DNA from: CAIVAT01 sp037141055 | Lineage (GTDB): Bacteria; Bacteroidota; Bacteroidia; Bacteroidales; FEN-979 | Assembly (NCBI GenBank): GCA_037141055.1 | Contig: JBAXDH010000002.1 | Coordinates: 1 to 64,000 of the forward strand | Direction of reading: 5' to 3' | Length of the DNA stretch: 64,000 nt | In this document: positions 8,417 through 17,207 of the stretch, piece after piece | Numbering within the stretch: the first letter of the stretch is position 1 | How the letters are laid out: every line of letters begins with the position of its first letter | Made by a program: the position numbers and the translations under genes | Notes under the pieces: generated by a model | The model's database searches: none | Seen by the model: only the letters and a program-made list of their open reading frames with translations | What the model was told of the DNA's origin: nothing

Positions 8417-9388
8417 ATGACCGGGAATAAACAGTTTTTTTTGAAATTATTTGTTTTCATCATGCTGGTCCTGCTGGTAAATGAAGGACTTAACCTGGCC
8501 TATGATCACTGGATGTACTATTTCAGGCTGGCGCGGAACCAGGATGAGCAATTTAAATCATGTCCCGACACGCTGAAATACCTGATGCTCGGCAACTCGC
8601 ACAACAGGATCAATCCTGATATTCTTGGAAACGGGTTTTGTTATATCACGCCCAAGGAGGTATACAGGCAGACCTGGTACAAATTGAAGTACATCCTCGA
8701 AAAGACTCATACAAGGCCGGTATACATTTTGCTTTCGATCGATCCCGTCAATTTCAGCCCGAAAGCCGAGAATGACCACTCCTTCGACGGTTACTGGAGA
8801 AAATACATTGATTATATTGGCCTGGCGCGTGAATACCGCGATCCGGGCTACCTGCTGAATTGGGCCACAGGGAAATTCTTTTCGTATGTGGGCAATTATA
8901 AATACACCTGGATGTCGATTCTTTTCATTAAAGCCGACCTCACCAAAATCAGCCACGGTTACTTCCCGGCCAGAAATTACAAGAATTTCGCCAAAGAGCC
9001 CAACCGCGAACAGCTGGGATACTATGTATCGTCGGCATACCTTGCCAGCTACGGAGGAAAACCAATCCCCGGCGACACGGAGTATTACCTGCGGATCCTT
9101 TCACTCTGCCGCCAATATAAAATCCACCTCATCCTTTTACGGATGCCCCTGACCGATGAATATTTAAAATCTGCCCGGAAGCTGGTTGACCTGGATAAAC
9201 TCGACCGCCAAATATTGAATCTCACCCGCAATAATTGCAGCGATTTCACTGTTTTTGATTACAGGAATGAATTCCATGGCAAACCCTGGTATTTTTTCAA
9301 TGCCGATCATGTCAATCCGTCAGGGGCAACGATCATCAGCCGGAAAATCAAAACAGCACTAGAAAAACAGCAACTTAATCAAAAATAA
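8417..9388 (+). CDS. SGNH-like membrane-anchored acyltransferase partner (DltD/AlgX-type role)
   Basis: 323 residues with one N-terminal transmembrane anchor (about 7-27) and an extracytoplasmic domain. A GNSH motif (Ser61) stands where SGNH block I is expected, and NADHVNPSG near the C-terminus (His298) resembles block V. The residue three before His298 is Asn295, where many relatives have Asp, so catalysis may be altered. Position directly after the MBOAT gene supports a role as periplasmic acyl acceptor or transferase. Family membership is inferred from motifs and context; overall similarity to a named family was not tested. Confidence 0.7.
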   Translation: MTGNKQFFLKLFVFIMLVLLVNEGLNLAYDHWMYYFRLARNQDEQFKSCPDTLKYLMLGNSHNRINPDILGNGFCYITPKEVYRQTWYKLKYILEKTHTRPVYILLSIDPVNFSPKAENDHSFDGYWRKYIDYIGLAREYRDPGYLLNWATGKFFSYVGNYKYTWMSILFIKADLTKISHGYFPARNYKNFAKEPNREQLGYYVSSAYLASYGGKPIPGDTEYYLRILSLCRQYKIHLILLRMPLTDEYLKSARKLVDLDKLDRQILNLTRNNCSDFTVFDYRNEFHGKPWYFFNADHVNPSGATIISRKIKTALEKQQLNQK

Positions 9389-9409
9389 ACCTTAAAATCC
9401 AACCACCCC

Positions 9410-9820
9410 ATGAAAACACAGTTGTCATCTTTTTACGGAAATTTCCGCCTTGTTCTGCTTGTCACGGTCGTCGCTGTTTTCTCCTCCACCCTTCTTGCCC
9501 AGCCACAGGGAAACGGAAAAGGATACGGTAAAGCAACCCCTGAAGAACGTGCCAGGCGCCAAACCGAAATGATGGTGGATAACCTGTCCCTCACCGCTGC
9601 CCAGGAACCGAAAGTGTCGGCCATCAACCTGAAGTATGCAAAAAAAATGGAAGATGTACGGAAAATAGCCGATACTGCCGTCCAGCATAAAACTGCACAA
9701 AACCTGAACAAGCAAAAAGACAGCGAATTCAAAGCTGTGCTCACAGCCGATCAGTTCAAAGCTTATGTAAAATATATTGAGGAGATGAAGGCCCGCCGTC
9801 GTGAAATGCAGCGCCAGTAA
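9410..9820 (+). CDS. Small exported Spy/CpxP-like helical protein
   Basis: 136 residues with a signal peptide ending near LLAQP. The mature part is charged and helical with a Gly-rich start and an LSLTAAQ...LTADQFKAY pattern like LTxxQ (Spy/CpxP) or DUF4890 proteins common in Bacteroidota. Those are periplasmic chaperone-like or metal-stress proteins. It follows the acylation cluster by 21 bp but is not clearly part of it. It converges on the TonB receptor gene with 12 bp between stops. Confidence 0.65.
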   Translation: MKTQLSSFYGNFRLVLLVTVVAVFSSTLLAQPQGNGKGYGKATPEERARRQTEMMVDNLSLTAAQEPKVSAINLKYAKKMEDVRKIADTAVQHKTAQNLNKQKDSEFKAVLTADQFKAYVKYIEEMKARRREMQRQ

Positions 9821-9832
9821 AATTTACAGGCT

Positions 9833-12226
9833 CTAAAAATCAACCATAATACCGATGGCAGGCAGCACGGTACCGGCGGTGTTTTCGATGGACCGCAGTA
9901 TATACCGCTCCTGCCCTTTCTCATCCACATATTTCACCACCGAGCCGTCTTCCTGGGTATTTACAAGCAGATCGGGCTGTTGCGACTGGTAATTCAACAC
10001 ATTCTGCACATCCAGGTAGAACATCAGGGACCATTTTTTGAAATAGAACCCCTTGTCGATGCGGATGTCGAGCTGGTTGAAGGAACGCAGGCGAAGGGTG
10101 TTGAAGGCTGCATAGTCAAGGTAGCCTTTCCCCTGTGCATCCCACGCCGCCACCAGGCTCGATTTATTGATGTCCCACGGCGTGTATGGCTGGCCGCCGG
10201 CATACCGCCACTTGGCCCCGATTTCCCAGTTGTGCCTGAATTTCCTGCCGACCGTTACGTTGAACAGGTTACGATTATCCCAGGAGGATGGTATGAACTG
10301 ACCGGAATAATTGGTAAACTCGCTGCGAACGAACGTGTAGGTCATGATCACATTGAACCTGAACAAGTCGGCGTTCCTGACCAGGATTTCAAAACCATAG
10401 GCACGCCCTTTTGATATGGAAAGCAACGGTTCATCTCCCACGGAACCGAAGTCTGAACCTTTGCTGGCAAGCGCCACCGAGTCTTTGATGGAGAACGGAT
10501 AGTTGCGGTAATACTTGTAAAATCCTTCCAGGGATATCTTGGCATTTGTGTTGGGCTGAAATTCAAGGCCCAGCACCACATGGTCGGCGGAGATGTATTT
10601 AATGCCCAGCGAATCGTTAACGAGCACACCGCTGTTGCTCCTGAATCCCAGGGATGTATAGGCCGGCAGCTGGTAATAGCGCCCGACATTGAAATTCAGG
10701 AAGAATTTATTGGCAACCAGCGCATAGGATGCCGAAAACCGTGGGGAAAACTGCTTCAGAAGGTTGTTCATGTTGTCGGAATAGTTGTTCGCATCCATTC
10801 TGACACCAAGGTTGAGATTCAGCCGGTCGTTGAAAAAGGCACGGCTCACCTGGCCGAACACATTCCATTTCCACATCTCGATCCTTGAATTGTAATCGAG
10901 CGTGCGCAACTGGTTTGCAATATAAATTTTCTGATAGGTTTTGTTCGTATACTTTGCATATTCAAGACCCGCTCCGTAGGTGATCTTCCATTTTACCAGG
11001 TCGGTGAGGCCTTCGTAGCGCAATTTGTTTTCGATCTCCTGCGAATTATAGCTGAGCAACAGGCTGTCGGGAACCTCCACATTGTTGGTGTACTTGATCT
11101 GGTCGTTGTTGAGCATGTTGCGGCTCAGCACCCAGGTGTCGTAACCCTTTGCACGGAAATGGCGGTAGACAAGCCCGAACACATAGCTCCACTGGTTATT
11201 GACGGGGAGCGACTGCAGAATATATTTCTGGAACGCATCGGGGTTGGATATACCCGTGTTCAGCTTGTTGTTATCGAGCGCCCCGATGGAAATGACCGAA
11301 AGCTGGTCTCGTTTGCCAAGGTCGATCTTATATTTAAACTGGTAATCGTTGTAGGTCGGAAGAAACGGCAGTTTCAATGCGCTGAACAGGAGTTGCAGGT
11401 ACGAACGGCGTACCGAAAAGATCATGGAGGAATTTTTCGTAACAGGTCCGTTGAGGGTTAATGCGAAGTCGCTTGACCCGATCGAAACCCGGCCCCCGAA
11501 TTTCTCCTTGTTCCCGTCGATCTGGCGAAGGTCCATCACCGAGCTCAGTGCATTGCCCCTGGTGGTGGGAAAAGCGCTGGAATAAAGCTGCACTTCACGG
11601 ATCAAATCGACGTTGATGATGCCGACTGGACCGCCCGAAGATCCCTGGGTTGAAAAATGGTTCAGGTAAGGAATTTCGACGCCATCGAGGTAGAAACGAT
11701 TTTCACCGGGACCGCCTCCGCGAACGATGATGTCGTTGCGGAACGAGGGTGAAGACGCAACGCCTGGCAAACTCTGGATCACTTTTGATATGTCGCGGTT
11801 CGATCCGGGGCTGCGCTCTATTTCCTGGATGGTCAGCTTTTGTATCGATACCGGCACATCTTCATTCCGTTCCACGACCGATGGCCTGATCTCCACCGTT
11901 TCAAGGGTTGTAACCTGCTCATCCAGCCCGATGTCAAGATCGGCCGTTTTGGAATTGGTGACCAGGAAGTCGTTGGAAGTGAAATTTTTAAATCCCACGG
12001 AGGTAGCAATCAGCCTCGCGTAACCCGGGGCGACCTTCGTGATGGAATAGTTGCCGTCGGCATCACTCGTAGCCCCCTGCGTAGGTTTGCCATCGATGAT
12101 AATGTTCACAAATGGCACGGGCTCATTATTTTTATGATTAAAAACCCTCCCTTTGATAGTCCCCGACTGAGAAAATAAAAAAGTGCTGAAAAACAGGAGC
12201 AGGAGCGTCAGATTGATCTTATGCAT
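9833..12226 (-). CDS. TonB-dependent outer-membrane receptor
   Basis: 797 residues: signal peptide (1-20), carboxypeptidase-regulatory-like beta domain (about 22-105), plug domain (about 125-235, with VIQSLPGV, DIIVRGGGPGENRFYLDGVEIP-type motifs), then a 22-strand-type barrel ending in aromatic Phe (MVDF). It imports a ligand across the outer membrane using TonB energy. There is no SusD-like partner next to it, so it is not a polysaccharide-utilisation pair. The ligand is unknown. Confidence 0.93.
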   Translation of the reverse strand: MHKINLTLLLLFFSTFLFSQSGTIKGRVFNHKNNEPVPFVNIIIDGKPTQGATSDADGNYSITKVAPGYARLIATSVGFKNFTSNDFLVTNSKTADLDIGLDEQVTTLETVEIRPSVVERNEDVPVSIQKLTIQEIERSPGSNRDISKVIQSLPGVASSPSFRNDIIVRGGGPGENRFYLDGVEIPYLNHFSTQGSSGGPVGIINVDLIREVQLYSSAFPTTRGNALSSVMDLRQIDGNKEKFGGRVSIGSSDFALTLNGPVTKNSSMIFSVRRSYLQLLFSALKLPFLPTYNDYQFKYKIDLGKRDQLSVISIGALDNNKLNTGISNPDAFQKYILQSLPVNNQWSYVFGLVYRHFRAKGYDTWVLSRNMLNNDQIKYTNNVEVPDSLLLSYNSQEIENKLRYEGLTDLVKWKITYGAGLEYAKYTNKTYQKIYIANQLRTLDYNSRIEMWKWNVFGQVSRAFFNDRLNLNLGVRMDANNYSDNMNNLLKQFSPRFSASYALVANKFFLNFNVGRYYQLPAYTSLGFRSNSGVLVNDSLGIKYISADHVVLGLEFQPNTNAKISLEGFYKYYRNYPFSIKDSVALASKGSDFGSVGDEPLLSISKGRAYGFEILVRNADLFRFNVIMTYTFVRSEFTNYSGQFIPSSWDNRNLFNVTVGRKFRHNWEIGAKWRYAGGQPYTPWDINKSSLVAAWDAQGKGYLDYAAFNTLRLRSFNQLDIRIDKGFYFKKWSLMFYLDVQNVLNYQSQQPDLLVNTQEDGSVVKYVDEKGQERYILRSIENTAGTVLPAIGIMVDF

Positions 12227-12378
12227 GAATCGTTTATTATTTATACTTGATCTAAATTATGACAATTGCCATACCAGACGACAGCAGACTGACATTATTA
12301 CAGTCACCATGATGTTTTGTAAAATTTATTCCGCCCGGAATGACAGACGTGGATTGCCAGCCGGGTGTCTGGTTTCAA

Positions 12379-14427
12379 CTATTGCTGGCTTTGCCTGGCG
12401 ATTTGTTCTCCCAGCCGGTAGTAGTATTCTGCCTTTTCCTGGTCACGCTTTAACAGGTACAGGGAGTTGAGCTGAACACAGAGTTCGAAACTCGGATTGA
12501 TGGCAGCTGCTTTTTCCCAGTAGGCAACGGCGGTGGCTGTGTCCTTCCTGGTCATGTAATAATTGCCAATGTTCACGTACGGCATTTCCAGGTTGGGATA
12601 GGTCTTCATCACATCCTCATTCATTTTAACCGCGCGTTCGAACTCACCCATGTCGTTGTACACATTGGCAAGGGCGAACACCGCCTTGATCTGGTTTGGA
12701 TTGACCCTGAGGATATGTTCGTAGCAGGCTATGGCTTCCGGGTATTTCTGCTGGTTGCGAAATGCCATGCCAAGGTTTACCCATGCGGGCTGGAGCGTTG
12801 AATCGATTGCGATCGCCTTGTTCAGAAAGTAAACGGCCGAATCGTAGTTCTTGCCCAAAAACAGGTAAACGGTCCCCAGGTCGTTGGTGGTTTGATAATT
12901 ATCGGGATAGACCATCAGCGCATGCCGGAAATGCGACACGATGACCTGGTACTTGAATTCATTGGCGGTGCCCGATCTCAGGAAATTCGGATCCTGGTAA
13001 ACAGTACCCATCAGATATCCTGCATAATCAATATTGGCCTTTGAGGAATTGTTGAGCGACTTGATATCATTCCGGTACAACGTGAAAAGATTACGCCAGT
13101 CGCGGTTCCGCGAAACCGACAACACGGTATAGGGTATTAAAAGCAAAATGACAACGGCAAGGATTTTCAACCGTGCATCCATCTCAATGGTGAGGCTTTT
13201 GGGATCGGTTTTAAAAATTCTAAAGACGAAAAACACCAGGGCCAGGCAGAAGCCGAGTGATGCATTGAATACAAACCGTTCCCCCACGATCCCCGGCACC
13301 GGGACCAGGATATTTGAATAAGGTGCAAGGGCGATCAGGAACCAGAGTATGGCAAAGGAGAGAAAACTTTTCTCTTTGAACTTCATGACAGCGTAACCAA
13401 ACATTCCTGCATAAATCAGCAGGGATAGCAGCGACCATATGTTTGAAAGGGCGGTCACCGGGATCATGTCATATCCGTAATAATAGAGCAGCGGATAGGG
13501 ATATAACAGAATTCTGAGGTAGAACAGCAGGGAGGCAAAACCCATCCCAAGCCTGATCCAGATATTCTTTTCGAAATAGAGCGGGTTTTCGATATAGGAG
13601 TTGGTCCGCTGAAAGTGAGGAAGGTAAAAATGCGGACCCAGGTAAGCAATAATAATCACCGCCACCATGGCCAAAGCCACCAGGACCACCTTTTTCAGGG
13701 GAAGCCGGGTGAAGAAATGCAGTACAAGCGGGATGAGGACAAGAAACGGGAATATGGAGGACTTGCACAGGTAGCCGACAAAGAATATCAGCATGGCGAT
13801 AAAAACAAACCGGAGCTTACGCTTCCCGGCATATTCGAGAAAAAACCATAAACTTGACAATCCACATAGGAATGCAAGCATCTCATCCCTGTTCTTCAGA
13901 CTGGCCACCACCTCGGTATGTATCGGGTGAGCCATGAACAGCAAGGTGATGAGAAAGGAGAATAAAATATTATAATTGAACAGCAACCTCCGGAGGATAA
14001 AAAAAAGAAGGACAGACAGAGCCCAGTACAGGAGTATATTGAGTGCATGGCTTCGGCCCGGTTTGTTGCCCCACAACTGGTATTCAACGGCATAAGTGGC
14101 TTTGACGATGGGCCTGTAATCGGAGGATGCCGCCCCGACGTTGCCCTGTTTGGAAAAGTACCGGGTGGCGAAAATCTCCGGAATGGCTTTGAATCCCTTC
14201 TGAACAACCTCGTTGTTGGTAACAAGGATGTCGTCAACGCCATATTTGTTAAGGATCGTGTTTCCGTACAGAATGAATGCAAAAAGGAAGAATGCCAGGA
14301 TAAAATAGCGGTTTGCTTTGTTAGAAAGCTTCGGAATCGGGAGTTTGTTATCTGCGATGCCCGGGTTACCGCCGGGATTCTTTTTGTCTGAAGAAGGGTG
14401 TTTTTTCGGAAACGGGTCTTTTTTCAT
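12379..14427 (-). CDS. TMTC-like GT-C glycosyltransferase with C-terminal TPR repeats
   Basis: 682 residues. The first 40 are charged and Lys/Pro-rich, then about ten transmembrane helices run to about residue 445. Early luminal motifs (GVDDILVTNN, SSDYRPIV, AHPIHTEVVASLKNRDE) match the DUF1736/TMTC pattern of GT-C enzymes. From about 480 to the end there are four or more TPR units (e.g. AWVNLGMAFRNQQKYPEAIACYEHI). Relatives transfer a sugar from a lipid carrier to exported proteins. The gene ends 14 bp before rsmA's start side and reads in the same direction. Confidence 0.8.
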   Translation of the reverse strand: MKKDPFPKKHPSSDKKNPGGNPGIADNKLPIPKLSNKANRYFILAFFLFAFILYGNTILNKYGVDDILVTNNEVVQKGFKAIPEIFATRYFSKQGNVGAASSDYRPIVKATYAVEYQLWGNKPGRSHALNILLYWALSVLLFFILRRLLFNYNILFSFLITLLFMAHPIHTEVVASLKNRDEMLAFLCGLSSLWFFLEYAGKRKLRFVFIAMLIFFVGYLCKSSIFPFLVLIPLVLHFFTRLPLKKVVLVALAMVAVIIIAYLGPHFYLPHFQRTNSYIENPLYFEKNIWIRLGMGFASLLFYLRILLYPYPLLYYYGYDMIPVTALSNIWSLLSLLIYAGMFGYAVMKFKEKSFLSFAILWFLIALAPYSNILVPVPGIVGERFVFNASLGFCLALVFFVFRIFKTDPKSLTIEMDARLKILAVVILLLIPYTVLSVSRNRDWRNLFTLYRNDIKSLNNSSKANIDYAGYLMGTVYQDPNFLRSGTANEFKYQVIVSHFRHALMVYPDNYQTTNDLGTVYLFLGKNYDSAVYFLNKAIAIDSTLQPAWVNLGMAFRNQQKYPEAIACYEHILRVNPNQIKAVFALANVYNDMGEFERAVKMNEDVMKTYPNLEMPYVNIGNYYMTRKDTATAVAYWEKAAAINPSFELCVQLNSLYLLKRDQEKAEYYYRLGEQIARQSQQ

Positions 14428-14441
14428 CCGGAACGTAAAAT

Positions 14442-15257
14442 TTAGGCAAAGGTAGAAATTTCTGCCGCAAGCCTGACGAAATCACCTACGGAAAGTCGTT
14501 CAGCGCGCAGATCAAGCTGGGCAGTGAGCCAGTCAGAGGGCATAAATGACCCTGACGGGCTGGCTGCGGCGGGCAGCATCGACCGAATTGCATTGCGCAA
14601 GGTTTTACGACGCTGGTTGAATGCTGTTTTCACCAGCCTTACGAACAGGACTTCATCACAATCCAGTTTCTCAGTATTATTCCGGCGGAGCCTTATCACC
14701 GCGGATTTTACTTTCGGCGGAGGGAAAAACACTGTTTCACTCACAGTAAAAAGGTATTCGATATCGTAATATGCCTGGAGTAAAACACTGATAATGCCGT
14801 ACGATTTATTCCCCGGGGGCGATGCGATGCGCTCCGCGACCTCTTTCTGAAACATGCCGATCACCTCGGGAATGCGGTTGCGGTTTTCAAGGGCCGTGAA
14901 TAATATCTGGGAGGATATGTTGTACGGGAAATTACCGATGACCGTGAATTTTGGTAAAATCTGCGTCCCTACAACCGGTGGAAAATTACCAAGGTCATAA
15001 TCCAGGAAATCGCCCAGGATCAACCGGTTTGAAATCCCGGGGAATGTGGCGTTCAGGTATTCGACCGCTTCTCGGTCCACCTCCAGGAACCAGGGATCGA
15101 AAGCCGGATTATCCAGGATGTATTTTGTCAGCACGCCCATCCCCGGACCGACTTCCAGAACCACGGGATATTCGGGGTTAAGATAGCTTACGATCTTTTG
15201 TGCGATGTTTTCATCGCGAAGGAAATGTTGTCCCAGTCGTTTTTTCGGTCGGATCAT
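14442..15257 (-). CDS. rsmA: 16S rRNA (adenine(1518)-N6/adenine(1519)-N6)-dimethyltransferase
   Basis: 271 residues, normal for RsmA/KsgA. Visible are KKRLGQHFLRD at the N-terminus, the SAM motif LEVGPGMGVLT and the catalytic NFPYNISSQ (NxPY) block, followed by the SKxVSAVIRL-type segment (KVKSAVIRL). The enzyme dimethylates two adjacent adenines near the 3' end of 16S rRNA during 30S maturation. The ATG start at 15257 leaves the expected N-terminal length. Confidence 0.97.
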   Translation of the reverse strand: MIRPKKRLGQHFLRDENIAQKIVSYLNPEYPVVLEVGPGMGVLTKYILDNPAFDPWFLEVDREAVEYLNATFPGISNRLILGDFLDYDLGNFPPVVGTQILPKFTVIGNFPYNISSQILFTALENRNRIPEVIGMFQKEVAERIASPPGNKSYGIISVLLQAYYDIEYLFTVSETVFFPPPKVKSAVIRLRRNNTEKLDCDEVLFVRLVKTAFNQRRKTLRNAIRSMLPAAASPSGSFMPSDWLTAQLDLRAERLSVGDFVRLAAEISTFA

Positions 15258-15304
15258 GATTGTTCGTTTTTCTGTAGTCGCAACACGGCATACCGCGGTT
15301 GTAG

Positions 15305-17197
15305 CTAGTGTACAGCATCTCCACGCAAAAGGCGGAATCTTTTCCTGGCATCGGGCACATAAATGCTTCCGGGATATTTATCAAGCAGTTCCTGGTAGAG
15401 CGTCATCGCCTTCTCCTTGTTATTAAGCTGCTTTTCGTTGAGTCCGGCGGCCTGCATCAGCGCATCATCGGCGAGGATGTCGTCGGGATATTCAGCAACA
15501 ATCTGCATACAGATGCTGTCGGAATCGGCATAACGCCCCAGTTTTCGCATAATCCGGGCCTTTTTGTACAGAACATGCTGCAAAATGGGATGATCCCCAA
15601 ACATTGCCGGGATGGAGTCGAGGGCCCGCAAAGCCTGTGTTTCTTCGTTGCGGTAGTCGAGCAGATCGGCCCGGGCATACATTCCGAGGGCTACGGTGTT
15701 GCTGTCGGGATCATAATTTTCACTGATCAGGAGCGACAACGCGATGGCATCGTTGGAAATAAACTTTGAAGTTGCCGCCTTCAGGATGTCTGCCTGGGCC
15801 TGTGCCCATTTGAATTCCCCGATATAAAAAGAGAGCCTGGCATTCTTAAACTTTGCCTCCTGCCCTATCGGATCGAATTTAAAATCCATGTAAGCCTGCT
15901 GATACAGGAGCGTCGCCTCCCACACATCATCGGTAAAGAGCAGGATATCGGCCAGCTCAATTTTGCATTTTGCCTTTTCCGTTGGCGGAATTCCCGGGAT
16001 ATCGATCGCCTGGTCAAGCAGGTCGATGGCCTCCTGGTTTTTCCCAAGGTAAAACGCTTTGATATGTGCCAGGTTTTTAATGAGGGAAATGTTTTCGGGA
16101 TCATTTTTATTCTGATCCAGTTCCTCCGAGATCTCCTTTTCAAGGATTTCGAGCTGCTTCTTCGGGGGTGACGGCTCCGCGATGGTTTTCAGGTACCGCG
16201 TATTGGCCAGCTCACGCCTGCCCAGGTTGTAGTATGGACACCCGGATCCTTTCAGCACAATGTACTGATAACACTCAATGGCCACATCGTATTTTTCATT
16301 TGAAACAGCCAGGTTTGCGAGGGATACCAGCTTATCTCCGTTTTCCCTGAACCTGCGGTCGAGCGCCTTTGCCTGGATGAAGGCCAGGTCAAAATCGCTT
16401 TGCTGGATGGAGTACCACCAAAGCAGTTGTGCGTAATTCGTGTTGTCGGGATTTTTCTGGGCCCTGGATAACAGGATTTTACGCAGGATCTCATTTTTCT
16501 CGTTGTTCACGTCGAACGACAGGGTCATCTGGATCCTGTCCTCTACGGTATTCAGATAGGAATTATTTAAATCCAGCAGGTTCAGGTACTCCTCCATGGC
16601 ATTTTTAAAATCGCCCATCCGCTCATACACGCTGGCAATTTCAAAGCCGAAAGGATAGGAGTTGTTCAGCAGCTGGCGTCCTTTTACATATGTTCGAATG
16701 GCATATTCGTTCTCTCCCCGCGTGATAAATGCACTGGCCAGATCGAAAACCTGCTGCTGGTTCGGCCCCAGCTTTTTCAGGGCTTCCTCGTATTGTTTCT
16801 TTGCTTTTTCAGGGTTGCCGCTGCGATACGTCACGTAGCCCTGGTCAACGAGGTATCTCAGTGCCTCGGGCTCTGCTTTCTGGCATTTTCTGGCCAACCG
16901 CTCCGCCTTGCCGTACTCTTTCATTTCAACCCAGCAGTAAAACAGGAACTGGTAATAATAGAGCGATGGCTGTTTATCATACAGCTGTTCAAATAATTCC
17001 GCAGCCTTGTCAAATTCCTGGTCCTGGTAAAACTGCATGGCAAGTCTTTCCTCGTTCCCGGCCCTGGGGGCCTCCTGCTGAAACGGCAAGAGCTGCACCC
17101 CTGCAGGTTTTACATCCTGCGCAAAAATAAATGCAGGCAAAAAAAAGAACAGCATGACACCCGAAATCAGAATCCTGTCCACCAACTTATTTTTCAT
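15305..17197 (-). CDS. Exported TPR-repeat protein
   Basis: 630 residues with a signal peptide (cleavage about FIFAQ). Most of the protein is helical repeat: TPR-like units appear from about residue 50 (FYQDQEFDKAAELFEQLY) to the end (KAMTLYQELLDKYPGSIYVPDARKR). The last two repeats resemble BamD/YbgF-type TPRs. It is presumably a periplasmic scaffold; no catalytic motif is seen. It sits between rsmA and an M20 hydrolase with 10 bp to the latter, suggesting a shared transcript. Confidence 0.8.
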   Translation of the reverse strand: MKNKLVDRILISGVMLFFFLPAFIFAQDVKPAGVQLLPFQQEAPRAGNEERLAMQFYQDQEFDKAAELFEQLYDKQPSLYYYQFLFYCWVEMKEYGKAERLARKCQKAEPEALRYLVDQGYVTYRSGNPEKAKKQYEEALKKLGPNQQQVFDLASAFITRGENEYAIRTYVKGRQLLNNSYPFGFEIASVYERMGDFKNAMEEYLNLLDLNNSYLNTVEDRIQMTLSFDVNNEKNEILRKILLSRAQKNPDNTNYAQLLWWYSIQQSDFDLAFIQAKALDRRFRENGDKLVSLANLAVSNEKYDVAIECYQYIVLKGSGCPYYNLGRRELANTRYLKTIAEPSPPKKQLEILEKEISEELDQNKNDPENISLIKNLAHIKAFYLGKNQEAIDLLDQAIDIPGIPPTEKAKCKIELADILLFTDDVWEATLLYQQAYMDFKFDPIGQEAKFKNARLSFYIGEFKWAQAQADILKAATSKFISNDAIALSLLISENYDPDSNTVALGMYARADLLDYRNEETQALRALDSIPAMFGDHPILQHVLYKKARIMRKLGRYADSDSICMQIVAEYPDDILADDALMQAAGLNEKQLNNKEKAMTLYQELLDKYPGSIYVPDARKRFRLLRGDAVH

Positions 17198-17207
17198 TTT
17201 TCACTGT

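Noticed and set aside
9833..12226. Sus-like polysaccharide utilisation pair at the TonB receptor
   Set aside because: No SusD-like lipoprotein or glycoside hydrolase is adjacent.
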